From NCBI GenBank assembly GCA_030651305.1, contig JAUSCI010000037.1, positions 29,340-93,339 on the forward strand: a stretch of DNA of 64,000 nucleotides, read 5' to 3'. This DNA is from Sulfuritalea sp. (GTDB taxonomy: Bacteria; Pseudomonadota; Gammaproteobacteria; Burkholderiales; Rhodocyclaceae). This document shows positions 1-8,231 of the stretch, one piece after another (the first letter of the stretch is position 1; each line of letters opens with the position of its first letter). Made by a program: the position numbers and the translations under genes. A model generated the notes under the pieces. The model saw only the letters and a list, made by a program, of their open reading frames with translations, had not been told where the DNA came from and did not search any database.

Positions 1-366
1 GTGCTGCTGGTGGACGACGACATGCGCAACATCTTCTCCCTGTCCAGCGTCCTGGCGGAGAAGAACATGGTGGTGATCGAGGCCGAAAACGGCAAGGAGG
101 CGCTCGCCCGACTGGAACAGCATGACGACATCGGCATCATCCTGATGGACATCATGATGCCGGAAATGGACGGCTACACCGCCATGCGCGAAATTCGCAG
201 GAACCCCCGCCTGGTGAATATTCCGATCATCGCGATGACCGCCAAGGCCTTGCGCGGCGATCAGGAGAAGTGCATGGCGGCGGGCGCGAGCGACTACATT
301 GCCAAGCCGATCGATGTCGACAAGCTGTTGTCGCTGATTCGCGTCTGGATCTTCCAGCACGTATGA
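1..366 (+). CDS. Response regulator receiver domain, C-terminal end of a larger protein (partial)
   Basis: The reading frame is open at the left edge and shows a complete CheY-like receiver: acidic cluster DDD at residues 5-7, phosphoacceptor D50 in LMDIMMP, T80 in AMTAK and K102 in AKPID. It begins directly with the beta-1 strand VLLVDDD, with no room for a ribosome site, so it is most likely the terminal receiver of a hybrid histidine kinase whose body lies outside the window. That is inference; a stand-alone receiver starting at this GTG is possible. Its stop overlaps the cheR start (ATGA), so it belongs to the chemotaxis-type operon that follows and probably receives phosphate in the same pathway. 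Confidence 0.85.
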   Translation: MLLVDDDMRNIFSLSSVLAEKNMVVIEAENGKEALARLEQHDDIGIILMDIMMPEMDGYTAMREIRRNPRLVNIPIIAMTAKALRGDQEKCMAAGASDYIAKPIDVDKLLSLIRVWIFQHV

Positions 367-1190
367 AATCCGGCGACGTCGAAGACGTGGAAATCCGGCT
401 CCTGCTGGAAGGGGTGCAGGAGATCTACGGCTACGACTTCCGCGACTACGCCGATGCCTCGATCAAGCGCCGCCTGACCCACTGGCTGGCCGAGTCGGAA
501 TTCGACACCTTCTCGCAGGCCCAGTCGCGGCTGCTGCGCGAGCGCAGCGTGTTCGAATCGCTGTTGCGCGGCATCACCGTCAATGTCACCGAAATGTTCC
601 GCGACCCGGCATTTTTCAGGGCGGTGCGGGAACAGGTGGTGCCCTTTCTCAAGACCTATCCCTTCGTCAAGATCTGGCATGCCGGCTGCGCCACGGGCGA
701 GGAGGCCTATTCCATGGCGATCCTGCTGAACGAGGAGGGCATGGCCGGACGCTACCGCATGTACGCCACCGACATCAACGAGGCAGTGCTGCAGAAGGCC
801 GCCGAGGGCGTGATGCCGATCACCGAAATGCAGCGCTTCACCCGCAACTACCAGAAGAGCGGCGGCAGCGTCTCCTTCGCCGACTACTACACCGCCCGCT
901 ACGATCGTGCCATCCTGTCGGCCGCCTTGAAGAAGGACATCGTCTTCGCGCCGCACAATCTGGCGGTCGACGGTGAGTTCGGCGAAATGAACATGGTCCT
1001 GTGCCGCAACGTCATGATCTACTTCAAGCCTCCCCTCAAGGAGCGCTGCCTGCAGCTTTTCGACAGCAGCCTGTTGGCGGGGGGATTTCTCTGCCTCGGC
1101 CTCAAGGAAAGCCTGGAGAAAAAGCAGATCGGGGCACGCTACGAGGAACTGGCGGCTCCCCTGCGCATCTACAGAAAGCACTATGGCTAG
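363..1190 (+). CDS. cheR: CheR-type protein-glutamate methyltransferase
   Basis: A 275-residue protein of normal CheR length. CheR enzymes use S-adenosylmethionine to methylate glutamates of chemoreceptors or related signalling proteins in the cytoplasm. Visible motifs are the N-terminal CheR helical region, TEMFRDPAFFRAV, the SAM-binding loop HAGCATGEEAYS, the acidic YATDINEAVL strand and the LCRNVMIYF motif near the C-terminus. The ATG at 363 overlaps the upstream receiver stop (ATGA), and the 3' end overlaps cheB by 8 bp, so the genes are translationally coupled. No chemoreceptor or CheA lies in the window, so the pathway could be an alternative chemosensory one rather than flagellar chemotaxis. 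Confidence 0.93.
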   Translation: MKSGDVEDVEIRLLLEGVQEIYGYDFRDYADASIKRRLTHWLAESEFDTFSQAQSRLLRERSVFESLLRGITVNVTEMFRDPAFFRAVREQVVPFLKTYPFVKIWHAGCATGEEAYSMAILLNEEGMAGRYRMYATDINEAVLQKAAEGVMPITEMQRFTRNYQKSGGSVSFADYYTARYDRAILSAALKKDIVFAPHNLAVDGEFGEMNMVLCRNVMIYFKPPLKERCLQLFDSSLLAGGFLCLGLKESLEKKQIGARYEELAAPLRIYRKHYG

Positions 1191-1803
1191 CACCTTCCAG
1201 GCCGTAGTGATAGGCGTCTCCACCGGCGGCTTGCAGGCCCTGCAAAAATTGCTCGGCCAGTTGCCGGCTGATTTCCCGCTGCCGATCCTGATCGTTCAGC
1301 ACGTTCGCCCGGATGCGGGAAGCAGCCTGGCGAAACTGCTCGACGAGCGCTGCGCCCTGCGGGTCAAGGAGGCCGACGAGCAGGACGAAATCCTTCCCGG
1401 CACGGTTTACATTGCACCTCCCAACTACCACCTGCTGGTGGAGCGGGCGGGCTTCCTGTCGCTTTCCGCGGACCCTTACGTGAGCTTTGCCCGCCCCTCG
1501 ATCGATGTCCTGTTCGAGTCGGCGGCCGAAGTCTTCGGGCCGGACCTGATCGGCGTGGTCCTCACCGGAGCGAATTTCGACGGCAGCCGGGGATTGCAGG
1601 CCATCAAGCAACAAGGCGGCACCGCCATCGTCCAGGACCCGGCCGACGCCGAGGCGCGACAAATGCCGCAGGCCGCAATTGCGGCAACCGCCGCAACCGG
1701 CGTAGACTATGTGGTTGCCTTGGATGGCATGGCCGCCCTGCTGCAGAAGCTGGCACCGAGACGCGCCACACTGCCGCACATCACGAGGGGGCGAAATGCT
1801 TGA
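1183..1803 (+). CDS. cheB: CheB-type methylesterase without receiver domain
   Basis: A 206-residue CheB catalytic domain that would remove methyl groups added by CheR. The catalytic triad is visible: S13 in GVSTGG, H40 in VQHVRP and D133 in LTGANFDGSRG. The last motif differs slightly from the usual TGMGxDG, but the Asp is kept. Classical CheB carries an N-terminal receiver that controls activity; here it is absent, so control must come from protein-protein interaction or from the receiver encoded two genes upstream (inference). The gene overlaps cheR by 8 bp at its start and the next gene by 8 bp at its end. Confidence 0.92.
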   Translation: MASTFQAVVIGVSTGGLQALQKLLGQLPADFPLPILIVQHVRPDAGSSLAKLLDERCALRVKEADEQDEILPGTVYIAPPNYHLLVERAGFLSLSADPYVSFARPSIDVLFESAAEVFGPDLIGVVLTGANFDGSRGLQAIKQQGGTAIVQDPADAEARQMPQAAIAATAATGVDYVVALDGMAALLQKLAPRRATLPHITRGRNA

Positions 1804-4783
1804 GAAGGTGGCGCTGCTGCTGGTCGATGACCGCCCGGAAAACCTGGTGGCGCTGGAAGCAGTCCTCGGCAACCAGGAACTCAACCTGGTAACCGCCGCG
1901 TCGGGCAACGATGCCCTGCGCCATACCCTGAAGCAGGATTTTGCGCTGGTGCTGCTCGACGTGCAGATGCCGGGCATGGACGGCTTCGAGACGGCCGAAC
2001 TGATGCGCTCGAATCCCAAGACGCGGCACCTGCCGATCATCTTCGTCACCGCGGGGATGAAGGATATCCAGCTGCAATTCAAGGGTTACGAACTCGGTGC
2101 CGTCGATTACCTGATCAAGCCCTTCGAACCCCACATCCTGCAGAGCAAGGTAAAGGTCTTTTGCGACCTTTACCGTCAGCGCCATCAGCTCGAATCCCAT
2201 CAACTTCTGTTGGAATCCAGGATCAAGGAAAGGGTCGCCGAACTGAGAGAAAGCGAGGAACGCTTCCGCATGCTGGCGACCCACGCCCCGGTCGGTATCT
2301 ACCAGATCGACAGCGAGGGTTATTGCCATTTCGTGAATCCCCGCTGGTGCGAGATCGCCGGTCTTTCCGTCGATGAAGCCGCCGGACAGGGGTGGACCCG
2401 GACGATACATCCAGATGACAGGGATGCCGTCGCCTCGATCTGGCAGAAAGCCCTGTCGCCCGGCGGCGAATGGTCGATGGACTACCGCTTTCTGAGGGCC
2501 GATGGAAGAGTTGTCTGGGTCAGCGGCAATGCCGTCGCCATGCACAACGACAAGGGAGAAGTCACCGGGTATCTCGGCAACATTCTTGAAATCACCGTGC
2601 GCAAGCGCCGCGAGCAGCGGCAGCGCACACGCAGCACGGTCACCGGGCGGCTTGCCGAGGATTGCACGTTGGCGGAAATACTCCATCTGATTGCCGAAGG
2701 CGCGGAGCGGCAGGCCCACGGTATGAGTTGCTCCATCCTGCTGCTGGATCAACCCCACGAGCAACTGATTTATGGCGCAGCGCCGAGCCTGCCGCATCGC
2801 GTCAGCAGCGCAAGAATGTCCATCGCCGACAGTTCCCGCGCCAGTTGCGCGGCGACGGCGAATCACGGCAAGCGCCTGATCGTCGATGACATCCGCGCCG
2901 ATCGCGCCTGCGACGATTGCCGGCCGCCCTCGGCGGCCGACGAGCAGGTGTCGTGCTGGTCGGAGCCGATCCTGGCGATGAACGGCGACGTGCTTGGCGT
3001 CTTTGCCTTTTGCTGGGAGCAGCCGGCCGCCCCGGATGCCGCGGATATCGAACTGATGCACGAAGCGGCCCAACTGGCCGGACTCGCGATCGAGCGCAAG
3101 CGCACCGAAAACGAACTGCAAATCGCCGCCTCGGTGCACCAGGCGATCAGCGAGGCGATCACGGTAACGGATGCCAACAACCGAATTATCGCCATCAATC
3201 CGGCGTTCACCCAGGTGACCGGCTATGCGCCGCACGAAGCCATCGGCCGGCACGCCAACCTGCTCAAAAGCGGACGTCATGATCTGCCCTTCTATCAGGC
3301 GATGTGGCATGCGCTGGACACCACCGGCCGCTGGCAGGGTGAGATCTGGAATCGCCGCAAGTGCGGCGATGTCTACCCGGAGTGGCTGTCGATCAACACC
3401 ATCTACGACGGCGACGGAAAAGTGCTGCGGCGTATCGCGATGTTTTCCGACATCACGGAAAAAAAGCGCACCGAGGAAACCATCTGGCGCCAGGCCAACT
3501 ACGATTCCCTGACCGAATTGCCCAATCGCCGCCTGTTCCGCGACCGCCTGCAGCAGGAAGTCCTCAAGGCGGAACGCGGCGGCCTGCATGTCGCGCTGCT
3601 GTTCGTCGACCTCGACCGCTTCAAGGAAGTGAACGACAGCCTCGGCCACCATACCGGCGATCTCCTGCTGATCGAGGCGGCGCGCCGCGTCTGCGAATGC
3701 GTGCGCACCACCGATACGGTAGCGCGTCTCGGCGGCGACGAATTCACGGTCATCATGTCCGACCTGGCCGACACCGACCGCGTCGGCGAGGTCGCCCAGG
3801 CCATGCTGCAGACACTGGCCGCGCCCTTCGCGCTCGGGCCCGAGGCGGTCTATGTTTCCGCCAGCATCGGCATCACGATTTACCCGAACGACGCGGACGA
3901 CGTCGAATCCCTGCTGAAGAATGCCGACCAGGCCATGTACGCGGCCAAGGAGCAGGGCCGCAACCGCTTCAGCTATTTCACCGCGTCGATGCAGGCGACC
4001 GCACAAACACGGCTGCTGCTCAGCAATGACTTGCGCAATGCCATCGCCGCCGGCCAGCTCGAAGTGCATTTGCAGCCGATCGTGGAACTGGCCACGGGTC
4101 GCATCATCAAGGCCGAAGCGCTGCTGCGCTGGCGCCACCCCACGTACGGCATGGTCGCGCCGGCGCGGTTCATTCCGATTGCCGAGGAGATCGGCCTCAT
4201 CAACGAGATCGGCGACTGGGTGTTCAAGGAATCGGCGCGCACGGCCAAGCGCTGGTACGACGCGGGATTGCTCAAGCCGACCGATGACGGGCTGATCCAG
4301 ATCAGCATCAACAAATCGCCGCGCCAGTTCTTTTCCGGCAACACGCAGGAGACCTGGATTGATTACCTGAAGGAGATCGGCCTGCCGGCCAGATGCATCG
4401 CCATCGAAATTACCGAGGGCGTGCTGCTCGACGACCGGCCAGAAGTCGCGGCAAAACTGCTGCAATTCCGCGCCGCCGGTTTTCGGGTTTCACTCGACGA
4501 TTTCGGCACCGGCTACTCGGCGATGTCCTACCTGAAAAAGTTCCCCCTCGACTTCCTCAAGGTCGACCAGACCTTTGTCCGCGACATGGCCACCGATCGC
4601 GGCGACCAGGCCATCGTCGAGGCCATCATCGTCATGGCCCACAAGCTCGGCCTCAAGGTGATCGCCGAGGGCGTCGAGACCGCGGAACAACGCGAGCTGT
4701 TGCAAGCGGCAGGCTGCGACTACGGCCAGGGCTACCTGTTCGCCATGCCTATGCCCGCCGCCGAAATGCTGCTGGCGAACTGA
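1796..4783 (+). CDS. Receiver-PAS-GAF-PAS-GGDEF-EAL cyclic-di-GMP signalling protein
   Basis: A 995-residue cytoplasmic protein with no clear membrane segment. In order: receiver (residues ~5-120, LLVDDRPEN and LLDVQMPGMDG), a PAS domain (~150-270), a GAF domain (~285-430), a second PAS (~440-560), a diguanylate cyclase domain with intact GGDEF at 646-650, and an EAL domain with EAL at 774-776 plus ITEGVLL, DDFGTGYSAMSYL and IAEGVET. An RxxD product-inhibition site (RTTD) lies five residues before GGDEF. Both catalytic halves look intact, so it may make or degrade c-di-GMP depending on input. The ATG at 1796 was chosen because it directly precedes the receiver and overlaps cheB by 8 bp. It is probably the output of the upstream receiver/CheR/CheB module. 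Confidence 0.93.
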   Translation: MLEKVALLLVDDRPENLVALEAVLGNQELNLVTAASGNDALRHTLKQDFALVLLDVQMPGMDGFETAELMRSNPKTRHLPIIFVTAGMKDIQLQFKGYELGAVDYLIKPFEPHILQSKVKVFCDLYRQRHQLESHQLLLESRIKERVAELRESEERFRMLATHAPVGIYQIDSEGYCHFVNPRWCEIAGLSVDEAAGQGWTRTIHPDDRDAVASIWQKALSPGGEWSMDYRFLRADGRVVWVSGNAVAMHNDKGEVTGYLGNILEITVRKRREQRQRTRSTVTGRLAEDCTLAEILHLIAEGAERQAHGMSCSILLLDQPHEQLIYGAAPSLPHRVSSARMSIADSSRASCAATANHGKRLIVDDIRADRACDDCRPPSAADEQVSCWSEPILAMNGDVLGVFAFCWEQPAAPDAADIELMHEAAQLAGLAIERKRTENELQIAASVHQAISEAITVTDANNRIIAINPAFTQVTGYAPHEAIGRHANLLKSGRHDLPFYQAMWHALDTTGRWQGEIWNRRKCGDVYPEWLSINTIYDGDGKVLRRIAMFSDITEKKRTEETIWRQANYDSLTELPNRRLFRDRLQQEVLKAERGGLHVALLFVDLDRFKEVNDSLGHHTGDLLLIEAARRVCECVRTTDTVARLGGDEFTVIMSDLADTDRVGEVAQAMLQTLAAPFALGPEAVYVSASIGITIYPNDADDVESLLKNADQAMYAAKEQGRNRFSYFTASMQATAQTRLLLSNDLRNAIAAGQLEVHLQPIVELATGRIIKAEALLRWRHPTYGMVAPARFIPIAEEIGLINEIGDWVFKESARTAKRWYDAGLLKPTDDGLIQISINKSPRQFFSGNTQETWIDYLKEIGLPARCIAIEITEGVLLDDRPEVAAKLLQFRAAGFRVSLDDFGTGYSAMSYLKKFPLDFLKVDQTFVRDMATDRGDQAIVEAIIVMAHKLGLKVIAEGVETAEQRELLQAAGCDYGQGYLFAMPMPAAEMLLAN

Positions 4784-4796
4784 GCGCAGCATCGCG

Positions 4797-6113
4797 TCAC
4801 CGTGCAGTCATTGGCCTGGCTTGCCGCGGCGGCGCCGGGTGGCGCAGGGAATCGAGTGCGCTGGTGACGTCGAAATGGATGACGGCGTCGAACTGCGCGG
4901 ACAGCGAGGCGTAGAAATAATGGTCCTTGCGCTCGGTGCGCGGCAGGTAGATGACCCCGACCGCGCGCTCAAGTCGCCGCGCCGCATACTCCGCGGCGAG
5001 CGCCGGCGCACCGCGGAAGATCAGCAGAGAGGCTGGCGACCCGCGACGATGCAGAAGTCCGTGCCAGCTCTCGCGCAGGGCCGGCCTCAGGCGCGAGACG
5101 CGGTCGCGTGCGCCCCATTCCGGCGCCGCACGCACCCGGCCGCGCCAGGTGGACAACCCGACCAGCACCGCCTGCTGGCCATGGCGCTCGCGCATCAATT
5201 GTCCGAGACTGAGTTCGCCGCCGAGTGCCTGGTCGGTGCCGCGCGCGTCGCCCTGGTGCAGGTTGTGGCCCCAGACCACGATGCGACCCTGCGGCCCGAG
5301 GCGCTCCAGCACGTGGTCGATGGTGCCGGCCATATGATGTTCGCGCAGGTTCCACGAGCCCACGCTTTCTCCCCGGTATAGCGCCCGGTAGTAGCTTTCG
5401 CCGTTGCTCACCACCCGCGCGCTCTGCCAGGCGAGAAAGTCATCCTCGTCGACTGACGCAACCGGCATTTCCGCCAGTTGCGCCGCCGCTCCCTCGGCAC
5501 AGGAAGGGGCGCGGCCGGCCACGACCTCGCGCCCGTAGAGCATGGGATCGGGCAGGTAGTTGTCGAAGCAGACAGTGCGTTTGCGGGCCACGGCAGCGGC
5601 GTCGATCGAGCGTCGCGCGAGGTGGCGCACGACGGCATCGGCCGACTCGGGAACGCTGTAGAGGTCCATGCCATACAGCCGCACCGGCGCCATGCCCGGA
5701 GCGCGAACGCGGTTGATGGCGCGCAGGATTTCAACGAAGTCGCGGATTTCGCGGTTGCGCGTCGGCCAGTCGGGAAATCGCGCAAAGCTGCCCAGTGCGG
5801 CAGCGGCATCGGCGTCGCGGCCCTCGCCGCGAATGTAGGTATCGAGCCGCCGCACCAGTTCCCACGGCGCCTCCAGCACCACCGCGCCGAAGCCCTGCTC
5901 CTCGATCAGGCGGCGCGTGATGCGCACCCGCTCCCGATAAAACTCCCGGCTGCCGTGGGTCGATTCGCCGAGCATCACCACGCGCGCGCCGGCCGTCATT
6001 GCCAGCAGCGCGTCGTAGTCCCGATCGCTGCCGGTCAACGGCTGGTTTGCAACACAGGACCATGCCGACAGGCTCCAGGCCAGCCAGGCCAGCCTGATAA
6101 GCCGGCGCCGCAT
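4797..6113 (-). CDS. Erythromycin esterase-like protein with signal peptide
   Basis: A 438-residue protein with an N-terminal hydrophobic signal segment (residues ~5-20) and the erythromycin-esterase family signature: GESTHGSREFY, LEAPWE, YGMDLYS and VVWGHNLHQGDAR. Members use a conserved His/Glu centre; a few hydrolyse macrolide lactones, but most are uncharacterised. It is last in a leftward operon of lipid-ester genes, 9 bp after the MFS gene, which argues for an ester or lactone substrate linked to lipid metabolism rather than antibiotic resistance (inference). A Cys near the end of the signal region (WSC) is not a good lipobox, so lipoprotein status is uncertain. Its stop faces the EAL protein's stop 13 bp away. 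Confidence 0.82.
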   Translation of the reverse strand: MRRRLIRLAWLAWSLSAWSCVANQPLTGSDRDYDALLAMTAGARVVMLGESTHGSREFYRERVRITRRLIEEQGFGAVVLEAPWELVRRLDTYIRGEGRDADAAAALGSFARFPDWPTRNREIRDFVEILRAINRVRAPGMAPVRLYGMDLYSVPESADAVVRHLARRSIDAAAVARKRTVCFDNYLPDPMLYGREVVAGRAPSCAEGAAAQLAEMPVASVDEDDFLAWQSARVVSNGESYYRALYRGESVGSWNLREHHMAGTIDHVLERLGPQGRIVVWGHNLHQGDARGTDQALGGELSLGQLMRERHGQQAVLVGLSTWRGRVRAAPEWGARDRVSRLRPALRESWHGLLHRRGSPASLLIFRGAPALAAEYAARRLERAVGVIYLPRTERKDHYFYASLSAQFDAVIHFDVTSALDSLRHPAPPRQARPMTAR

Positions 6114-6122
6114 CTGTGCCGC

Positions 6123-7316
6123 CTAAGTGCTGGCCATGGCCCGCGAGCGCAGCGCCAGCCACGCCAGCAGCAGGCCGGCAGCGACCCAGGCGACCCCCGG
6201 CAACCAGACCAGCATGGCGCCGACAGCGGGATCCTTGTTCAACTGCGCGGCCACCAGCGCCATGCGTGTGAAGGTGGCGATCGCCAGCAGGGCGAACAGG
6301 CCGCCGGTGGCCGCGCCTTCGCGACCGACATGGCCGATCGCAATTGCCGCCGTCATCGCGCTCATCAACACCGCAGCCCAGGCGCCGCCAGCGAGGAACT
6401 GCGTCGCCAGCAGAAATTCCAGCGAGGGCGCGGCGGCGGCCAGCGCCGAGGCGAACGCACCGAGCACGGCGCCCGCGGCCATGACGACGGTGCCGCCAAA
6501 ACGTTGGTTGGCGCGGCAGGCCGGAAAGATCAGCAGGTTGAAGCCGACCCAGAACACCGGCATGAGAGTGTCGAGCTCGGCCGGTTTGGCGAAGCGCAGG
6601 TAGAACGGCGCCGAGTTGAGCGCGAAATGCGCCTGGAAGCCCAGACCAAGCAGCGCCACGGCGCCAAAGAAGAGCACGACGTCCGCGTTCACCGGCTTCT
6701 TGACGGGTTTGGCTGAGGTCGACTCGGCCAGCGGTGCAACCGCCGCCGCGGCGAGATGCTTCTCGGCCCAGAGCATGGCGCTGACGGCGGCGATCAAGGC
6801 GATCGAGGATAGTGCAAAAGGCAACCGCGGATCGACGCCGCGCAGGCTCACCGTCAGGTAGGGCGCGCTGGCGCCGGCGATGCCCATGCCGAGCAGCGTC
6901 AGCGTCGACACCCAGGGCAGTTTCGGCGTCGGCACGTATTTGCCCAGCATCATCATGGGTGGCGCGCGCAGAGCCGAGGACGTCATGGCCCAGATCGCGA
7001 TCAGCGCCAGGAACAGCAGCGGCGGGCCCGCCGGGGCGGCCAGCGGCAATAGCAGGAAGGCGACGCAGGAAATCGCCGTGAGCACCACCAGCAAGCTTCC
7101 GAGCCGGCCCAGCGTACGCGACACCCGGTCGGCGGCGACGCCGATGGAGAAATCCATGAGCGTGAAAATCGCCTGGTCGGCCATCAGGATGTAGATGACC
7201 CACTTCTTCTCGATGCCGGCCTGCGCCGCGAGCTGCGGTAGGTAGATGACATACACCGTCCAGCAGGTGACGAAGAGGAACTGGACTGCGGCAAAGTAGA
7301 TGCCGACGCGCGTCAT
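6123..7316 (-). CDS. MFS transporter
   Basis: A 397-residue polytopic inner-membrane protein with about 12 hydrophobic segments, including FAAVQFLFVTCWTVYVIYL at the N-terminus and a charged cytoplasmic loop VAADRVSRTLGRLG after the second or third helix, typical of the major facilitator superfamily. The substrate cannot be read from the sequence. It lies 6 bp after a hydrolase gene and 9 bp before the erythromycin-esterase-like gene, within the WS/DGAT operon, so it may move a lipid precursor or product. The central loop (around KPVKKPV) is short and basic. Confidence 0.82.
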   Translation of the reverse strand: MTRVGIYFAAVQFLFVTCWTVYVIYLPQLAAQAGIEKKWVIYILMADQAIFTLMDFSIGVAADRVSRTLGRLGSLLVVLTAISCVAFLLLPLAAPAGPPLLFLALIAIWAMTSSALRAPPMMMLGKYVPTPKLPWVSTLTLLGMGIAGASAPYLTVSLRGVDPRLPFALSSIALIAAVSAMLWAEKHLAAAAVAPLAESTSAKPVKKPVNADVVLFFGAVALLGLGFQAHFALNSAPFYLRFAKPAELDTLMPVFWVGFNLLIFPACRANQRFGGTVVMAAGAVLGAFASALAAAAPSLEFLLATQFLAGGAWAAVLMSAMTAAIAIGHVGREGAATGGLFALLAIATFTRMALVAAQLNKDPAVGAMLVWLPGVAWVAAGLLLAWLALRSRAMAST

Positions 7317-7322
7317 GGTCTG

Positions 7323-8228
7323 CTACGCGGCAACCGACTGCGGCGCCGGAGCATTCCGCTCGCAATGATCGGCGATGGCCGTTGCCAGACGCGGCACCAA
7401 GGCCTCGGGAAAGTCGTGGCCCATGCCGTCGATCACCAGCAGCGATGCGCCGGGGATGTTCTGTGCCGTGTCGCGACCGGCGGCCAGCGGCACCAGCGGA
7501 TCGGCGGCGCCATGGATCACCAGCGTCGGCACGTCAATGGTGCGCAACAGCTTGCGCCGGTCGCCGGAGGCGATGATGGCCAGCAACTGACGCGCAACGC
7601 CTGCCGGATCGTAGGAGCGGCGCACGCTCTTGCCGATGCGACTGCGCAATTCCTCGCGCGTCGAGGGATAGCCGGGGCTGCCGATTACGCCGAACATCTC
7701 GACCAGGTGCTCGATCACCGAGTCGGGGTCCTTCGGGTCGGCCGGTCGCGCCAGCAGCACCTTGCGCGCCGGCCTAGTCGGCTTCGAAACTTTCCGGTTG
7801 CCCGAGGTGGACATGATTGAAGTAAGGCTCAGCACGCGCCGCGGAAATTTCGCCGCCAGCACCTGCGCGATCATGCCGCCCATCGAGGCGCCGACGATGT
7901 GGGCGCGCTCCAGCCCAAGGCGGTCCATCAGGCCGACAGCATCGCCGGCCATGTCTTGCAGCGTATAGGGCGTGCGCACTGGCAGGCCGAGCGCGGCAGC
8001 TGCCATGGCCAGCAGCAGATTGGCGCGCTTCTTTCCCGGCGCTCGCCCGGATAGGCCGCAATCGCGATTGTCGAAGCGGATCACGCGATAGCCGCGCGCC
8101 ACCAGTCCATGGCAGAAGTCGTCGGGCCAGCCGGTCAACTGCATGCCGAGCCCCATGATGAGGAGAATAGTCGGCTGCGACGGATCGCCGAGCGATTCGT
8201 ATTCGATGTGCAGGGGCTGACCGGTCAT
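7323..8228 (-). CDS. Alpha/beta hydrolase
   Basis: A 301-residue alpha/beta hydrolase. The nucleophile elbow is GASMGG, the acid is in HGAADPLVP and the His in GMGHDFP, so the triad is complete. The oxyanion region LLIMGLGMQ and the strand RVIRFDNRDCGLS are typical of esterase/lipase-like members. There is no signal peptide, so it is cytoplasmic. It starts 3 bp after the second WS/DGAT gene ends and 6 bp before the MFS gene, so it is co-expressed. A role in hydrolysing wax esters, acylglycerols or acyl thioesters fits the context, but the substrate is unknown. Confidence 0.88.
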   Translation of the reverse strand: MTGQPLHIEYESLGDPSQPTILLIMGLGMQLTGWPDDFCHGLVARGYRVIRFDNRDCGLSGRAPGKKRANLLLAMAAAALGLPVRTPYTLQDMAGDAVGLMDRLGLERAHIVGASMGGMIAQVLAAKFPRRVLSLTSIMSTSGNRKVSKPTRPARKVLLARPADPKDPDSVIEHLVEMFGVIGSPGYPSTREELRSRIGKSVRRSYDPAGVARQLLAIIASGDRRKLLRTIDVPTLVIHGAADPLVPLAAGRDTAQNIPGASLLVIDGMGHDFPEALVPRLATAIADHCERNAPAPQSVAA

Positions 8229-8231
8229 CGT

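Noticed and set aside
1709-1795. Extension of the GGDEF-EAL protein upstream of 1796
   Set aside because: It lies wholly in cheB and has no receiver-domain sequence; the receiver starts right after ATG 1796.
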